Positions 32,957-41,917 of a stretch of 64,000 nucleotides of DNA are shown here, piece by piece; position 1 is the stretch's first letter, and the number at the start of each line of letters is the position of its first letter. Source of the DNA: VAYN01 sp964540905. GTDB taxonomy: Bacteria; Actinomycetota; Thermoleophilia; Solirubrobacterales; 70-9. A program made the translations under genes and the position numbers. The notes under the pieces are model-generated. The model saw only the letters and a program-made list of their open reading frames with translations. It was not told the DNA's origin and did no database searches. The stretch is from NCBI GenBank assembly GCA_964540905.1, contig CAZIOS010000014.1, forward strand, positions 1-64,000, written 5' to 3'.

Positions 32957-32960
<4 letters not shown>

Positions 32961-35440
32961 CGGCGGTCCGCCGTTCCAACCTCGGCGGGCGCGAGCGGCA
33001 GGACGAAGCGAAGGGTCGTGCCCTCGCCCTCGACGCTCTCGGCCCAGATCCGGCCGCCATGCTGCTCGACGATGCTGCGGGCGATCGCCAGGCCGAGGCC
33101 GGTGCCGCCCCTCTCGCGCGCGTCGGAGGCGTCGACCTGGCTGAAGCGCTCGAAGATCGACTCCAGCTGGTCCGCGGGAATCCCCCGACCGCCGTCGCGA
33201 ACCGAGAACACGCAGCGATCGCGGTCGCGCTCGACGCCGATGCTGACCGTCGCGCCGCGCTCGGAGAACTTGATCGCGTTGCCGATCAGGTTGGTGATGA
33301 CCTGCACGACGCGGTCGGAGTCCGCGGCGACGGTGAGGCTCTCTACCTCGGCGCCGATCGCGACCCCCGCCTCCTCGGCGACCGGGGCGAGGAGCTGGAG
33401 CGACTGCTCGACGAGCTCGGCCGCGGCAACCGGCGCCAGCTCGACGCCGGCTCGCCCGGAGTCGATCCGCTCGATGTCGAGGATGTCGTTGATCAGGCGG
33501 ACGAGCCGGTCCGTGCTGGAGACGGCGGTGGCGATCATCTGAGCCGCCTCCTCGGGCAGCTCGCCCATCACCCCTCCCTCCAGCAGCCCCAGCGAGCCGC
33601 GGATCGAGGTGAGGGGCGTGCGCAGCTCATGCCCGACCACGGACACGAACTCGTCTTTGATCCGCTCGGCCTCTTTGCGCGCGGTGACGTCGGCCAGCAT
33701 CCCGATCGCGAAGCGCGGCGCGCCGGACTCCTCGCGCAGGATCGAGACCGTCAGCGCTCCCCACAGGATCGTGCCGTCTTTGCGCACGCAGCGCGGCTCG
33801 CGGGCGATCGAATCCTCGCCAGCCGCCACCGCGGCCCCCATCTCGGCCAGCTCGGCAAGGTCGTCACGGTGGGTGATCAGCGAGAAGTCGGCACCGCGAA
33901 GCTCCTCAGGCGAGTACCCGGTCATCCGCGCGAAGGCGTCGTTGACCTCGACGATGCGGGGCTCGCCGTCGACGAATGCGCTGAAGGCGATCCCGATCCC
34001 GGCGTTGTCGAAAATCCCGTGGAAGCGGCGCTCGCTCTCCTTCAGCGCCTCCTCGGAGCGAACTCGCTCGCTGACGTCCTGTCCGATCGAGATCAGGATG
34101 CGCTCGCCGTCGAGCCGGGCTTCGGTGACCACGATCTCCGCCGGGAAGACCGACCCGTCGCCACGGCGACCGCTGAACTTGAGGCGCTCGCCGATCACCG
34201 GGCCGGGAGCGCCATCAACGCCAACCATCGGCGCCATCTGCGACCAGGCGATGCCGTCGAAGAGGGTGTCGACGCACTTGCCCTCGAGGCTGCCGGGCGC
34301 GGCCCCGAAGTACATCTCGGCCGCCGGGTTGACCCAGATGATCATGCCCCCCTCGTTGAAGCTGACGATCCCCTCGGCGACGTTCTCGACGATCGTCTGC
34401 ACTCTGCCCTGGAGCTGGATCAGCTCCACCTGGGCGAAGTACTGCCGAGCGGCCACGAGACCGGCGAGGGCGAGGGCGAAGATCAGCAGGCTGAGGTCGG
34501 GGAAGAACTGGTCCTGCCACTGAGTGCCGAGCAGGACGCCGAAGCCGACGACCATCGCCAGCAGCGGCAACCGGCTGGCCCGCAGGCTCGACTCGGCCCG
34601 CGCCTGCACCTGTCCGCGGGGGTCGCCGCGGACCGTCCACCGCTGCCTTGCCGCCGCGAGAATGAAGGGAGCGGCGCTCAGCACGTAGAGCGTGTCGACG
34701 GGGTCACCTGGGGAATAGGTGCCGTGCAGCTGGGCCGCACCATAGATCGTGTCGGCCGAGATCAGCATCAGCAGGCCCGCCACGACCCAGCGCAGAGGCA
34801 GCCGCAGCGCCTCCGGACCGCCTCGAACCATGACCAGGGCGAGAGCGCCGAGCAGCAGCACGTCTCCAATCGGATAGGCGATCGAGACGGCGGCCTCCAA
34901 AAAGGTGAGGCCGCCGCCTTCGGTCACGATCGGGCCGAGGAGGAAATACCAGACGGCGGCGCCACCCCCGACGACGATCGTCGCGCAGTCGAGCGCGATC
35001 CGCAGTCGCTGCGATCGCGTCGCCGCCGCGCTCGGCACCCGCGTCAGCGCCAACAGCAGCAGTGGATAGAACGAGAGGAAGAAGAGATCCGCCACCGAGG
35101 GGAAGGCGGGGTGGTTCAGGACGATGTCGTAGACGGCGAGGATCAGGTCGCCGATGAGCTCGGCCGACCAGCCCAACATCACGAGGAGCCAGAAGTTCCG
35201 CAGCCACGGCGTCTCCGCGCAGCGACGGGAGGCACGCCAGGTCGAGCAGACGACCAGTGCGTCGATCGGCGCGAGGAAGAGGATCTGGAGCTTCTGCGGA
35301 TCGCCCGGGATCCAGCTCAGAGCCAACCAGCTGGCATAGACGGCGAGGAAGGCCGCCAGGATTGCGAGTTCGGGACGAGACCGGATCCAGTTGCGAAGAT
35401 CTACTGGTTCCATATCGTCCAGTTCCATCGGTGAATGCAT
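32957..35440 (-). CDS. Membrane histidine kinase with two PAS domains
   Basis: An 827-residue sensor. Residues 20-335 form about nine to ten membrane helices (for example ELAILAAFLAVYASWLALSW, LPLLAMVVGFGVLLGTQW) resembling a multi-pass sensor module. PAS domains lie at about 345-460 and 470-590. Phosphoacceptor His604 is in GHELRTPLTSIRGSLGLLEG. The ATPase has NLIGNAIKFSERG, DGGRGIPADQL and GGTGLGLAIARSIVEQHGG. There is no attached receiver, matching the separate receiver just downstream. I set the start at ATG 35440; other in-frame ATGs at 35428 and 35413 are possible. Longer upstream readings overlap the divergent HPt gene and are not believed. Confidence 0.9.
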
Positions 35441-35461
35441 GTTACGCCCGACCTGGGCTTC

Positions 35462-35475
35462 CTCTGACGTCAGAG
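35462..35475. promoter_or_regulatory. 14-bp perfect palindrome between kinase and HPt genes
   Basis: CTCTGACGTCAGAG is fully self-complementary and lies in the 91-bp gap between two divergent genes of the phosphorelay. It is a natural place for an operator serving both promoters. Its core TGACGTCA also occurs at 31251-31258, upstream of the third TasA-like gene. Confidence 0.4.
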
Positions 35476-35531
35476 TGACTACTGTGTTCGGAGCGACCGT
35501 CACGGTTCCACACACTCCAACAGGACCACGC

Positions 35532-35879
35532 ATGAACGGATCACAAACCGAAACGATCCGAGCGGCTTTTGCCGATATCTGGGCGCGGAGCCTCCCCTTG
35601 ATCAACCAGCGCGTCGCCGCCGCCGAGCAAGCGGCGATCGAGATGGAGAAGCCATCGCCGGACTTCGATCGGATCGAACTCGGACGCGCCGAGGCGCACA
35701 AGCTCGCGGGTGTGCTCGGCACCTTTGGACTGAGCCGGGGCACCACGCTGGCGGAGGATCTGGAGGAGTGCTTCGGAGGCGGACGTGCCAGCGATGCGAG
35801 AGAACCGGCGCGGATCGCCAAGGAACTACGGTCCATTGTGGAAGAGGCCAAAGTCGCGCCCACCGACCGATCTCCATAA
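35532..35879 (+). CDS. Histidine phosphotransfer (HPt) protein
   Basis: A 115-residue helical protein with the HPt signature: RAEAHKLAGVLGTFGL, where His56 is the phosphoacceptor, followed by TLAEDLEECF as the next helix. In phosphorelays such proteins carry phosphate from a receiver to a second receiver. It is divergent from the kinase-receiver-regulator run and shares its 91-bp control region. With the stand-alone receiver it completes a His-Asp-His-Asp chain: kinase, CheY-like receiver, HPt, OmpR-type regulator. The order of steps is inference. The ATG at 35532 is the first good start. Confidence 0.82.
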   Translation: MNGSQTETIRAAFADIWARSLPLINQRVAAAEQAAIEMEKPSPDFDRIELGRAEAHKLAGVLGTFGLSRGTTLAEDLEECFGGGRASDAREPARIAKELRSIVEEAKVAPTDRSP

Positions 35880-36186
35880 GCAGTCTGCCCTATATGAAAA
35901 AGCACGAGAAGCTGCTTTCAGCCGACTGTCTCTCGTCTTGTATCAACCTTGAGAATCACTCAGCCGTCGAGCGTGTTGGCGAAGTACGTAATCGTGAGTG
36001 CAATCCCACCTTTGGGCATCTGTGACTTCAACTCGGCAAGGATCCACGTTTTCAGGAGTGACGTCCGCGAGCGCAAAGGCTGCGAGGACTCGATGACGGA
36101 GTTGTCTGCAGCGTAGTTTCATCCCGGCCACTTACGAGCGGCGAGGCGTACACATAAGTCCCACTCGGATGTACCTCGTCGGAGAG
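35880..36186. other. Gap between cargo and relaxase genes
   Basis: About 300 bp, less GC-rich than its neighbours. Open frames on both strands are short and do not resemble known proteins (one 62-codon minus-strand frame ends at 35943). No convincing terminator or repeat stands out. It marks the junction between the signalling cargo and the mobility module. Confidence 0.4.
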
Positions 36187-39100
36187 CTATCGCCCAATCT
36201 CAAGAGATCGGCCTAAGCCCCGGATCCGAGCAATGGGCCTGTCCCGACCCAGAGCGCGCTGGGAACGCCAGAGCTGTTGCATGGCATGCTCCCACCCGGT
36301 GCGCGCTGCCCTCGGTTTTGGCTCGGGGCCGAACGCTCGATGAGCGTCCTCAATGCCGTGCTGTTGGCGGTAGCCCTCGATCCCCCGCACCGCCCGATCC
36401 CAGATCTGGCGCTTGGCCGGATCCTCCGGCCTCTCCCCCAGCTCCTTGACGACATATGGCGGCGGTGAGACGTGAGCCGCCGCCACCGCCAGCCGCAGCC
36501 GCTCCGAGAGCGCCTCCTCGACCGCGACAAGCTCGGCCTGGGCGCCTCGCAGCTCCTGCGGTCCTCCCAATTCCCCGAGACGGTGCCGGTCCTCGGTCAG
36601 GCCGGCGCGCAGCCGCTGCTGCTCCTCGTGCAGCTCCTCGCTGTGGGCGGGGCCACGGTCGAGCGGCCCGGCGATCTCCTGCTCGACCCTGCGCAGGTTC
36701 TGCGCTTGCCAGGCGATCCGCTGCTCCAGCGCCGGGCGATCCAGCTCAGAGCAGCGCTGCTCCAGCTCGCCGCGACGGGCGAGAAGCTCTGCGGTGGAAA
36801 GCGGCGCCAGCGCCGAGCGCCAGGCGATGTCGTGGGCGGCGAGCTGAGCGCGGTCGCGCTCCATCGCTTCGGCGATGTGGGCTAAGCCCTCGCGCAGGTG
36901 CGGCGAGCGCGGGGCGATCTCCTCGCGCTGGACCTGCAGCTCCGGCGTCGCGTAGATGAAGGTCTCCTCGCGGCTGCGCGAGGCGGCGACGTAGAGCTCC
37001 TGCTTGTCCATCGAGGGATCGGCCATTACGAAGGCGCGATCGACGGTCGTGCCCTGGGCGCAGTAGGTGGTGATCGCGTAGGCGTGCTGGAGAGCGGGGG
37101 CCTCGCCGTATGGGTTGGTGCGGGCCAGGTAGGCGGCGCCGACCTCGACGCTTCGGGACTGGTCGACGCCTTCGAGGAGGACGGTTCGCTTCTCGGGGTG
37201 AACCTCGGCGACCCGCCAGCGCTCGCGGTTGTAGATGTCGGCGCGGCGGTCGTTGACGCGGGTGATCACAAGGTCCCCGGCGGCGAAGCGGGCCTCCCCC
37301 ACCTCGATCTCCGCGGCGCCGAGGCCCCCGGCCTCCCGCCTCAATGCGCGGGCCAGCTCGTTCAACCGCGCGACCTCGGCGTTTCGCTTCGCCACCATCA
37401 CCGCGTCCTCCCCGCGCTCGAAGGCCTGGTGCCAGTCGGCGACCATCGCCTCGCGGCGGGCCTCGGCGTCGGGGGCGATCACCACCCGCTCCTCGGAGCG
37501 GTAGAGCCCAAGTGCCTCCCTCCCCTCCCCCTCGCGGATGCGCTTGGCCGCCTCGCGGTCGGTCTCGTGGTTGTGGCGGATCACCTGATCGAGGCGGATC
37601 GGCTCACCGCGCTCGGCCAGCGCTCGGAACAGGCCCCCGGCCTCGATCTCGCCCAGCTGCTCGGGGTCACCGACCAGGACCAGCTTCGCCTCGGCGCGCT
37701 CGGCGTGGTCGAGCAGCCGCGCCAGGGTCGCGGAGTCGACCATGCCCGCCTCATCGACCAGCAGCACCGACCCCCGCGCCAGCCCCTCGCCGCCGTCGCG
37801 CTCGGCCCGATCAAGCTCGACGAGCAGGGCGGCGATGCTGGTCGCCGGCAATCCATCGGAGCGCAGGACGTTGGCCGCGCGCCAGGTGGGGGCGCATGCC
37901 CGGAGCGGGCTCCCCGCCTGCGCCCAGCCTTCGGCGGCGGCCACGATCGCAAAGCTCTTGCCGCTGCCCGCCTCGCCGATCACGACCGCGAGGCCCTCGC
38001 GGTCGGTGAGCAGGCGCCAGACCATCTGACGCTGATCGGCCTTCAGGGTCGGGCGGGCGGCGATCACCCGCGCGGCGACCTGCTCGCCGGCAGGGCTCGG
38101 CCCCTGCGCCCGCATCCTCTCCGCCGCGGCCAATGCCTCGCGCTCAAGCTCCCAGATGCGCCGCGTCGTGAACCGCTCCCCCTTCGGCCCCGCCCCGATC
38201 GGGATCACCTCCTCGCAGGCAAGGAAGGCGTCGGCAAGGCGCTCCACCTCCGCCCCCGGCGCCCCCTCCCGCAAGGTGTCGGCAACCGCCTGGATCGCCT
38301 CTCGCCTGTCGAAGTGAGAAGCCCCCGCCGTGACCGCACGGCCTACCTGCTCATAGGAGGCCGCGCGGTCAAAGGCGGGGGCGTCCAGCGCCAACCTCGG
38401 CTGCGCCTCGGCGTCGAAGGTGCGCTCGATCGCCTCCCGGTCAAGGCCGATCTCCTGCGCTCGGCGCCGCCAGCGCTCCAGCAGCTCGCCGCGGGAGACC
38501 TCCTCCTTGCTGGTGCGGGTGGCGAGGGTGGCGACCTGCATCGAGCGCGCCGAGGCATCCGGCCCCGCCGCCTCGAGGATCTGCCGGCGGCGGGTGGAGA
38601 ACTCGCGCAGGTGCTCGTCTGCAAAGCCCTCGATCTCGGCGATGCCCTTGCGGACCTCTTGCCAGCGCACGCCGAGGCGGCGGCTCAGCTCGTGGCGCAG
38701 GTGGGCCTCGTAGATGTAGGAGGCGGTTTTGGCGTGGTCGTAGATCGCCGGGTGGTGCAGGCGGGTCCAGCGCCCGTCCGGGCCGCGGGTGGCGTTGGCG
38801 ATCAGGACGTGGGTGTGGAGCTGGGGGTCGCCGGCCCGCGAGGAGCGATGGACGTAGGCGGCGGCGAGGAAGCCGTTGCCATGTACGAACTCCCGCCCGC
38901 CGGCGCCGCGGCGGGTCCAGCACGCCTGGCGCTGCAGATAGGCGAGGGCGGCTTCAACCGAGGCATGGTGGGCGGCGCTGGCCTCGACGGCAGCGACCGG
39001 GCCGCCGAGGCCCCAGAGCAGCGAGACCGACTTCGGCGCCGAGAAGGTGAGATCGAAGCCCGGAACCGAGCCCCTGCCGGGCACGCCCTGGCGGCCCAGC

Positions 39101-39315
39101 AGCGGCTCGCCGTCGCGCGGGTCGGCGCCGATCAGCATCGCGGTGAGCTGTGCAGCGCCGACCTCGGCCTCTAGGCCAAGCTCTTCGGCGCCGTCCCCCA
39201 GCCACTGGCCGGGGACCTCGCCCTCGCCGCAGTAGTAGTCCTCGGCGCCTTCGGCGACCTTCTCCAGGTAGTAGCGCTCCTGTCCGATGCCGAGCTTGCC
39301 GATCGAGAGCATCAC
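36187..39315 (-). CDS. MobF-family relaxase-helicase (TrwC/TraA-like)
   Basis: A 1042-residue protein that should nick one strand at oriT and unwind it during conjugative transfer. The relaxase domain is N-terminal: active-site Tyr candidates in GIGQERYYLEKV, then VPGFDLTFSAPKSVSLLW, and the metal triad in PQLHTHVLIANA (His167, His169 with an upstream His). The helicase part has Walker A VVIGEAGSGKSFAIVAA near residue 440, Walker B SVLLVDEAGMVDSATL, and the later TYCAQGTTVDRAFVMAD. The C-terminal 250 residues are coiled and charged, ending in a conserved actinobacterial tail. No coupling protein or secretion genes are adjacent. Confidence 0.93.
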   Translation of the reverse strand: MMLSIGKLGIGQERYYLEKVAEGAEDYYCGEGEVPGQWLGDGAEELGLEAEVGAAQLTAMLIGADPRDGEPLLGRQGVPGRGSVPGFDLTFSAPKSVSLLWGLGGPVAAVEASAAHHASVEAALAYLQRQACWTRRGAGGREFVHGNGFLAAAYVHRSSRAGDPQLHTHVLIANATRGPDGRWTRLHHPAIYDHAKTASYIYEAHLRHELSRRLGVRWQEVRKGIAEIEGFADEHLREFSTRRRQILEAAGPDASARSMQVATLATRTSKEEVSRGELLERWRRRAQEIGLDREAIERTFDAEAQPRLALDAPAFDRAASYEQVGRAVTAGASHFDRREAIQAVADTLREGAPGAEVERLADAFLACEEVIPIGAGPKGERFTTRRIWELEREALAAAERMRAQGPSPAGEQVAARVIAARPTLKADQRQMVWRLLTDREGLAVVIGEAGSGKSFAIVAAAEGWAQAGSPLRACAPTWRAANVLRSDGLPATSIAALLVELDRAERDGGEGLARGSVLLVDEAGMVDSATLARLLDHAERAEAKLVLVGDPEQLGEIEAGGLFRALAERGEPIRLDQVIRHNHETDREAAKRIREGEGREALGLYRSEERVVIAPDAEARREAMVADWHQAFERGEDAVMVAKRNAEVARLNELARALRREAGGLGAAEIEVGEARFAAGDLVITRVNDRRADIYNRERWRVAEVHPEKRTVLLEGVDQSRSVEVGAAYLARTNPYGEAPALQHAYAITTYCAQGTTVDRAFVMADPSMDKQELYVAASRSREETFIYATPELQVQREEIAPRSPHLREGLAHIAEAMERDRAQLAAHDIAWRSALAPLSTAELLARRGELEQRCSELDRPALEQRIAWQAQNLRRVEQEIAGPLDRGPAHSEELHEEQQRLRAGLTEDRHRLGELGGPQELRGAQAELVAVEEALSERLRLAVAAAHVSPPPYVVKELGERPEDPAKRQIWDRAVRGIEGYRQQHGIEDAHRAFGPEPKPRAARTGWEHAMQQLWRSQRALGRDRPIARIRGLGRSLEIGR

Positions 39316-39569
39316 CCCATACGTCCGATCGGGAGGGCGAGTGCCCCCGGAGATTCACTTCAAGTGATAGGGCGTGAGGGGGTTGCAGTTCGCTGTTGGG
39401 AGGAGGTCGGGGACCGCTGGGAGGGGGACCGGGCCTGTTGGCGAGCTTGCGGTTGCTGTCGGTCTGGCTGGCGGCTCGGCGAGGATGGTCCTCGAGGCTC
39501 TGATCTTTCTTCTGGCTTGATGTCGTTGGCGAATGGCTGCGGTGTCATTGGCGAATAGGCTGCGGCTCG
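39316..39569. promoter_or_regulatory. Region between relaxase and HTH gene; oriT/operator candidate
   Basis: The divergent gap holds a 13-bp palindrome TCACTTCAAGTGA (39355-39367) about 40 bp from the relaxase start. It also holds two tandem direct repeats of the form TGTCGTTGGCGAATGGCTGCGG (39521-39542, 39543-39565, 20 of 22 matching) touching the start codon of the small HTH gene, and a weaker third copy near 39436. Iterated repeats beside a MobF relaxase fit either an origin of transfer or a repressor operator. No nic sequence could be recognised. Confidence 0.4.
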
Positions 39570-39779
39570 ATGCCGAGCGACCCCAAGCAGAAGGCCCGCG
39601 CCGAGGTCCGCCGCGCTCAGTCGCAGTTCGAGCAGACCGGGAGCAAGCACGAGGAAGCCCGCCAGGCCCGGCGCGAGAGCTTCGAGCGAGCGCGCAAGGC
39701 GGGCATGACGCTGCGCGAGATCGGCGAGGCGGCCGGCCTGCACTGGTCACGCGTTGGAGAAATCCTCAAGAGGAAATAG
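39570..39779 (+). CDS. Small HTH DNA-binding protein
   Basis: A 69-residue basic protein. The first 40 residues are a charged helix (QKARAEVRRAQSQFEQTGSK, RRESFERARKAG); the rest is a compact helix-turn-helix, MTLREIGEAAGLHWSRVGEI, of the sigma-region-4/resolvase-like kind. Its ATG directly follows a pair of direct repeats, which suggests autoregulation. It may control the relaxase gene divergent to it; this is inference. Confidence 0.7.
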   Translation: MPSDPKQKARAEVRRAQSQFEQTGSKHEEARQARRESFERARKAGMTLREIGEAAGLHWSRVGEILKRK

Positions 39780-39841
39780 CAGTTTTGTCGGTACCCCCCG
39801 ACAAGGATGCTACGCTCGCAGGCGATCCCATAAAGAAGCGG

Positions 39842-39872
39842 CTCCCGGCGGTGTGTGACCACCAACCGGGAG
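39842..39872 (+). promoter_or_regulatory. Structured 5' leader hairpin
   Basis: A two-part stem: CTCCCGG 39842-39848 with CCGGGAG 39866-39872, and inner GGTG 39850-39853 with CACC 39860-39863 across a six-base loop. It is followed by CCTGACC and a GGAGG ribosome site before the ATG at 39900. The same plan (outer CCGG stem, inner GGTG/CACC, then CCTGGCC) occurs at 53572-53599. Upstream at about 39787-39802 is another short hairpin, GTCGG/CCGAC. Confidence 0.55.
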
Positions 39873-39899
39873 CCTGACCACAAGGAGGCGTAGCTCCTC

Positions 39900-40193
39900 A
39901 TGGCTGACGAGAACCCTACGGGGCACGGGCCGCTCGACCCGGCTTCCCCCGCCGCTGAAGACAGACGTACGGAGAGTGCCGTCCTGGCGTTCCTCCTCAC
40001 CGAATACCCGAGCAAGCTCACGGTCCCCGAGCTGTCCCTGGCGCTCAATACCGACCCCGGTGCCTTCTCCAGCGCGGACGCGGTGGAGCGGGCGGTGCGC
40101 GAGCTGGTCGGGGCGGGGCTCCTGCACTGCCAGGGCGGCTTCGTCTTGCCGACCCGGGCGGCGCTTTACTTCTCGCGCCTGGGGCTGGCCTGA
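39900..40193 (+). CDS. Small winged-helix-like protein
   Basis: A 97-residue protein. Residues 25-95 look like a winged helix: AVLAFLLTEYPSKLTVPELS, then AVERAVRELVGAGLLHCQGG and a final strand FVLPTRAALYFSRLGL. The first 24 residues are polar. It is preceded by a structured leader hairpin, and its stop overlaps the ATG of the next XRE gene (TGATG). The pair is probably a small regulatory operon of the element. The specific target is unknown. Confidence 0.65.
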   Translation: MADENPTGHGPLDPASPAAEDRRTESAVLAFLLTEYPSKLTVPELSLALNTDPGAFSSADAVERAVRELVGAGLLHCQGGFVLPTRAALYFSRLGLA

Positions 40194-40477
40194 TGGACGC
40201 CTCTCGACAGATCGCCAGGGAGTTCGGGCTGAACATCGTCCGCTGCCGCAAGCTCGCCAACCTCTCTCAGGAAGAGCTGGGCTTTCGCGCCTCGCTGCAT
40301 CGGACCGAGATCGGGCAGCTGGAGGGCGGCACCCGCCTGGCCCGCATCGACACCGTGATCAAGCTCGCCGGGGCGCTCTCGGTCCCGCCCGGCGATCTGC
40401 TCAAGGGGATGGCCTGGGCTCCCGGCCGCCAGCAGCTCGGCTGCTTCAAGGTGCGAGTGGAGGAGGAGGCGAGCTGA
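40193..40477 (+). CDS. XRE-family HTH regulator
   Basis: A 94-residue single HTH_3 protein: FGLNIVRCRKLANLSQEELG, FRASLHRTEIGQLEGG and IDTVIKLAGALSVPPGDLL. It shares the unusual recognition motif LHRTEI with the chromosomal XRE protein at 50794-51060. Translation is probably coupled to the preceding winged-helix gene. It is likely a regulator of element genes such as the excisionase that follows 88 bp later. Confidence 0.85.
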   Translation: MDASRQIAREFGLNIVRCRKLANLSQEELGFRASLHRTEIGQLEGGTRLARIDTVIKLAGALSVPPGDLLKGMAWAPGRQQLGCFKVRVEEEAS

Positions 40478-40565
40478 GGCCGGCCCGTCAGGCGATCGCG
40501 GCTCAGGAAATCATCAAGAAGGCGGGGCGTTTGGGCACTTGCGCTGATGTGCGTAGTGAGCGCCT

Positions 40566-40772
40566 ATGCCCGAGAGCCCAATTCTCACCGAGCCCCTGCT
40601 GGATGCCAACGACGCTGCGCGGCTGCTGAAGGTGCCGCGCAGCACGCTGTATGAGCTGGTGCGCTCGCGGGGGCTGCCGCATGTGAAGGTCGGACGCGGG
40701 TTGCGGTTCACCCGAGCGGACCTCGGCGCCTGGATTGCCGAAAACAGCTACGGCCGCGGGGCGGGCCGATAG
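40566..40772 (+). CDS. xis: Excisionase-like MerR-type DNA-binding protein
   Basis: A 68-residue protein with the helix_turn_helix_17/excisionase pattern: LLDANDAARLLKVPRSTLYE, LVRSRGLPHVKVGRGLRF and TRADLGAWIAE. Such proteins bend DNA at attachment sites and tilt a tyrosine integrase toward excision. Its position, convergent with the integrase operon and within 2.6 kb of the right attachment site, supports this role. Some proteins with this fold are instead transcription regulators. Confidence 0.8.
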   Translation: MPESPILTEPLLDANDAARLLKVPRSTLYELVRSRGLPHVKVGRGLRFTRADLGAWIAENSYGRGAGR

Positions 40773-40773
40773 A

Positions 40774-41112
40774 TCAGAGGACGACCAACTCGCGCTCGGG
40801 CTTCTCTGCGGACCCGAACTCGAAGCCGAGGACCGCGCGGGCGCCGAACGCATCGCCGAGCTTCTTGAGGGTCTGGGCGCTGGTGGCATGCTGGCCGCTC
40901 TCGATGCGCGATATCGCCGAGGCGGTCGTACCCATCCGAGCCGCCAGCTCCGCCTGGGTCAAGCCCAAAGCGCCGCGGCGCATGACGACGATCCGCGCCA
41001 ATTCCTCGTAAGGCCTGAGGCGCTCGTACTCGGCTTGGAACTGGCGGATTTTGAGGGAGTCACTGATCTGGTCGGAAACGGTTGCGCCGACCGGACTGAT
41101 CTGCTCGCCCAT
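40774..41112 (-). CDS. XRE-family antitoxin-like regulator
   Basis: A 112-residue protein. The first 45 residues are helical and charged (SLKIRQFQAEYERLRPYEEL), followed by an HTH_3 (RGALGLTQAELAARMGTTAS, AISRIESGQHATSAQTLKKL) and a short C-terminal strand RAVLGFEFG. This is the HigA-type antitoxin layout. It lies 8 bp after a second, shorter XRE gene in the integrase-led operon, and converges on the excisionase gene with a one-base gap. Confidence 0.8.
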   Translation of the reverse strand: MGEQISPVGATVSDQISDSLKIRQFQAEYERLRPYEELARIVVMRRGALGLTQAELAARMGTTASAISRIESGQHATSAQTLKKLGDAFGARAVLGFEFGSAEKPERELVVL

Positions 41113-41120
41113 CGCTCTGA

Positions 41121-41420
41121 CTACGCAGCGTCGGACCGGATGAAGCCAACCCGCACGCCAAAAGGCTCAGCTAGCGCCGAGAGCGTGGCGTAGGTGGGGT
41201 TCGCATCGCCGGTCTCGATCCGGCTGATCTCGCTCTGCGGGATTCCCGACTTCTTGGCGAGCTGTTTCTGGGTCAGCTTCTGCTCGCGACGAAGAGTCAT
41301 CAACTCGCTGGCGATCGAGAACTCGCGGCGCAGCTCGCGAAGCTCAGCCTCTGCGGCCGGGCCTTCGGCTCGGGCCTCAGACTCGATGTCCTCGATCAGT
41401 TTGCTGAAGTCGTTGCTCAT
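41121..41420 (-). CDS. HigA-like XRE antitoxin
   Basis: A 99-residue protein with an N-terminal helical part (FSKLIEDIESEARAEGPAAE) and an HTH_3 (ASELMTLRREQKLTQKQLAK, SGIPQSEISRIETGDANPTY). It follows the RelE/HigB-type gene by about 75 bp in the same direction, so the order is toxin then antitoxin, as in higBA. It probably binds its own promoter and neutralises the toxin. This pair would help keep the element in its host. Confidence 0.8.
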   Translation of the reverse strand: MSNDFSKLIEDIESEARAEGPAAEAELRELRREFSIASELMTLRREQKLTQKQLAKKSGIPQSEISRIETGDANPTYATLSALAEPFGVRVGFIRSDAA

Positions 41421-41495
41421 CTCGCTCTCCTGACGGTCATCAGGAGATTATGGGCTATATCCCATATCAAGTCAAGGCCGCTGTTTCTTCGCTCG

Positions 41496-41912
41496 TTACT
41501 GCGAGCGCCATTTGCGCAGCCGCTGTCTCGCCACCTCAATCTCGCGCTGCTGGCGACGCCCCTTCGGGTCCTCCCCCTTGTCGTAGCCGTGAAGGAGCAG
41601 GATTCGGTGGTCGCCGTATGCGTGACAGAAGACTCGCAGGCTGATCCGCTCGACCCTCTTGATCTTGCGGCCCTTCTGCGTGGCCTCGTAGCTGCGCTTC
41701 CGCATAAGGCGAAACTCGAAGACTCCGGCGCCGAGCTGCTTCCCCCACGCCTTCTCATCACAGACCGAGATCCCCTGGCCTTGGAGAACCTGCTCCATTG
41801 CGACGCCGATCGCATGTCGCTTGGCCGGCGCCAGTTCCTTGATCCACCGCAGGCAGGGCTTGTCGCCATCGTCTTCCGCGAAGAAGTCGAGCTGGTACGG
41901 GCGCGGAACCAC
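41496..41912 (-). CDS. HigB/RelE-like (Gp49 family) toxin
   Basis: A 138-residue protein resembling the phage-derived Gp49-like/DUF891 branch of the RelE superfamily, which are mRNA-cleaving or translation-blocking toxins. The typical features are YQLDFFAEDDGDKPCLRWIK, the strand EFRLMRKRSYEATQKGRK, LRVFCHAYGDHRILLLHGYD and a Lys/Arg-rich end (EIEVARQRLRKWRSQ). It starts with GTG five bases after the integrase stop and precedes an XRE antitoxin. No strong ribosome site is seen, so translation may depend on the integrase gene. Confidence 0.78.
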   Translation of the reverse strand: MVPRPYQLDFFAEDDGDKPCLRWIKELAPAKRHAIGVAMEQVLQGQGISVCDEKAWGKQLGAGVFEFRLMRKRSYEATQKGRKIKRVERISLRVFCHAYGDHRILLLHGYDKGEDPKGRRQQREIEVARQRLRKWRSQ

Positions 41913-41917
41913 GAGAG

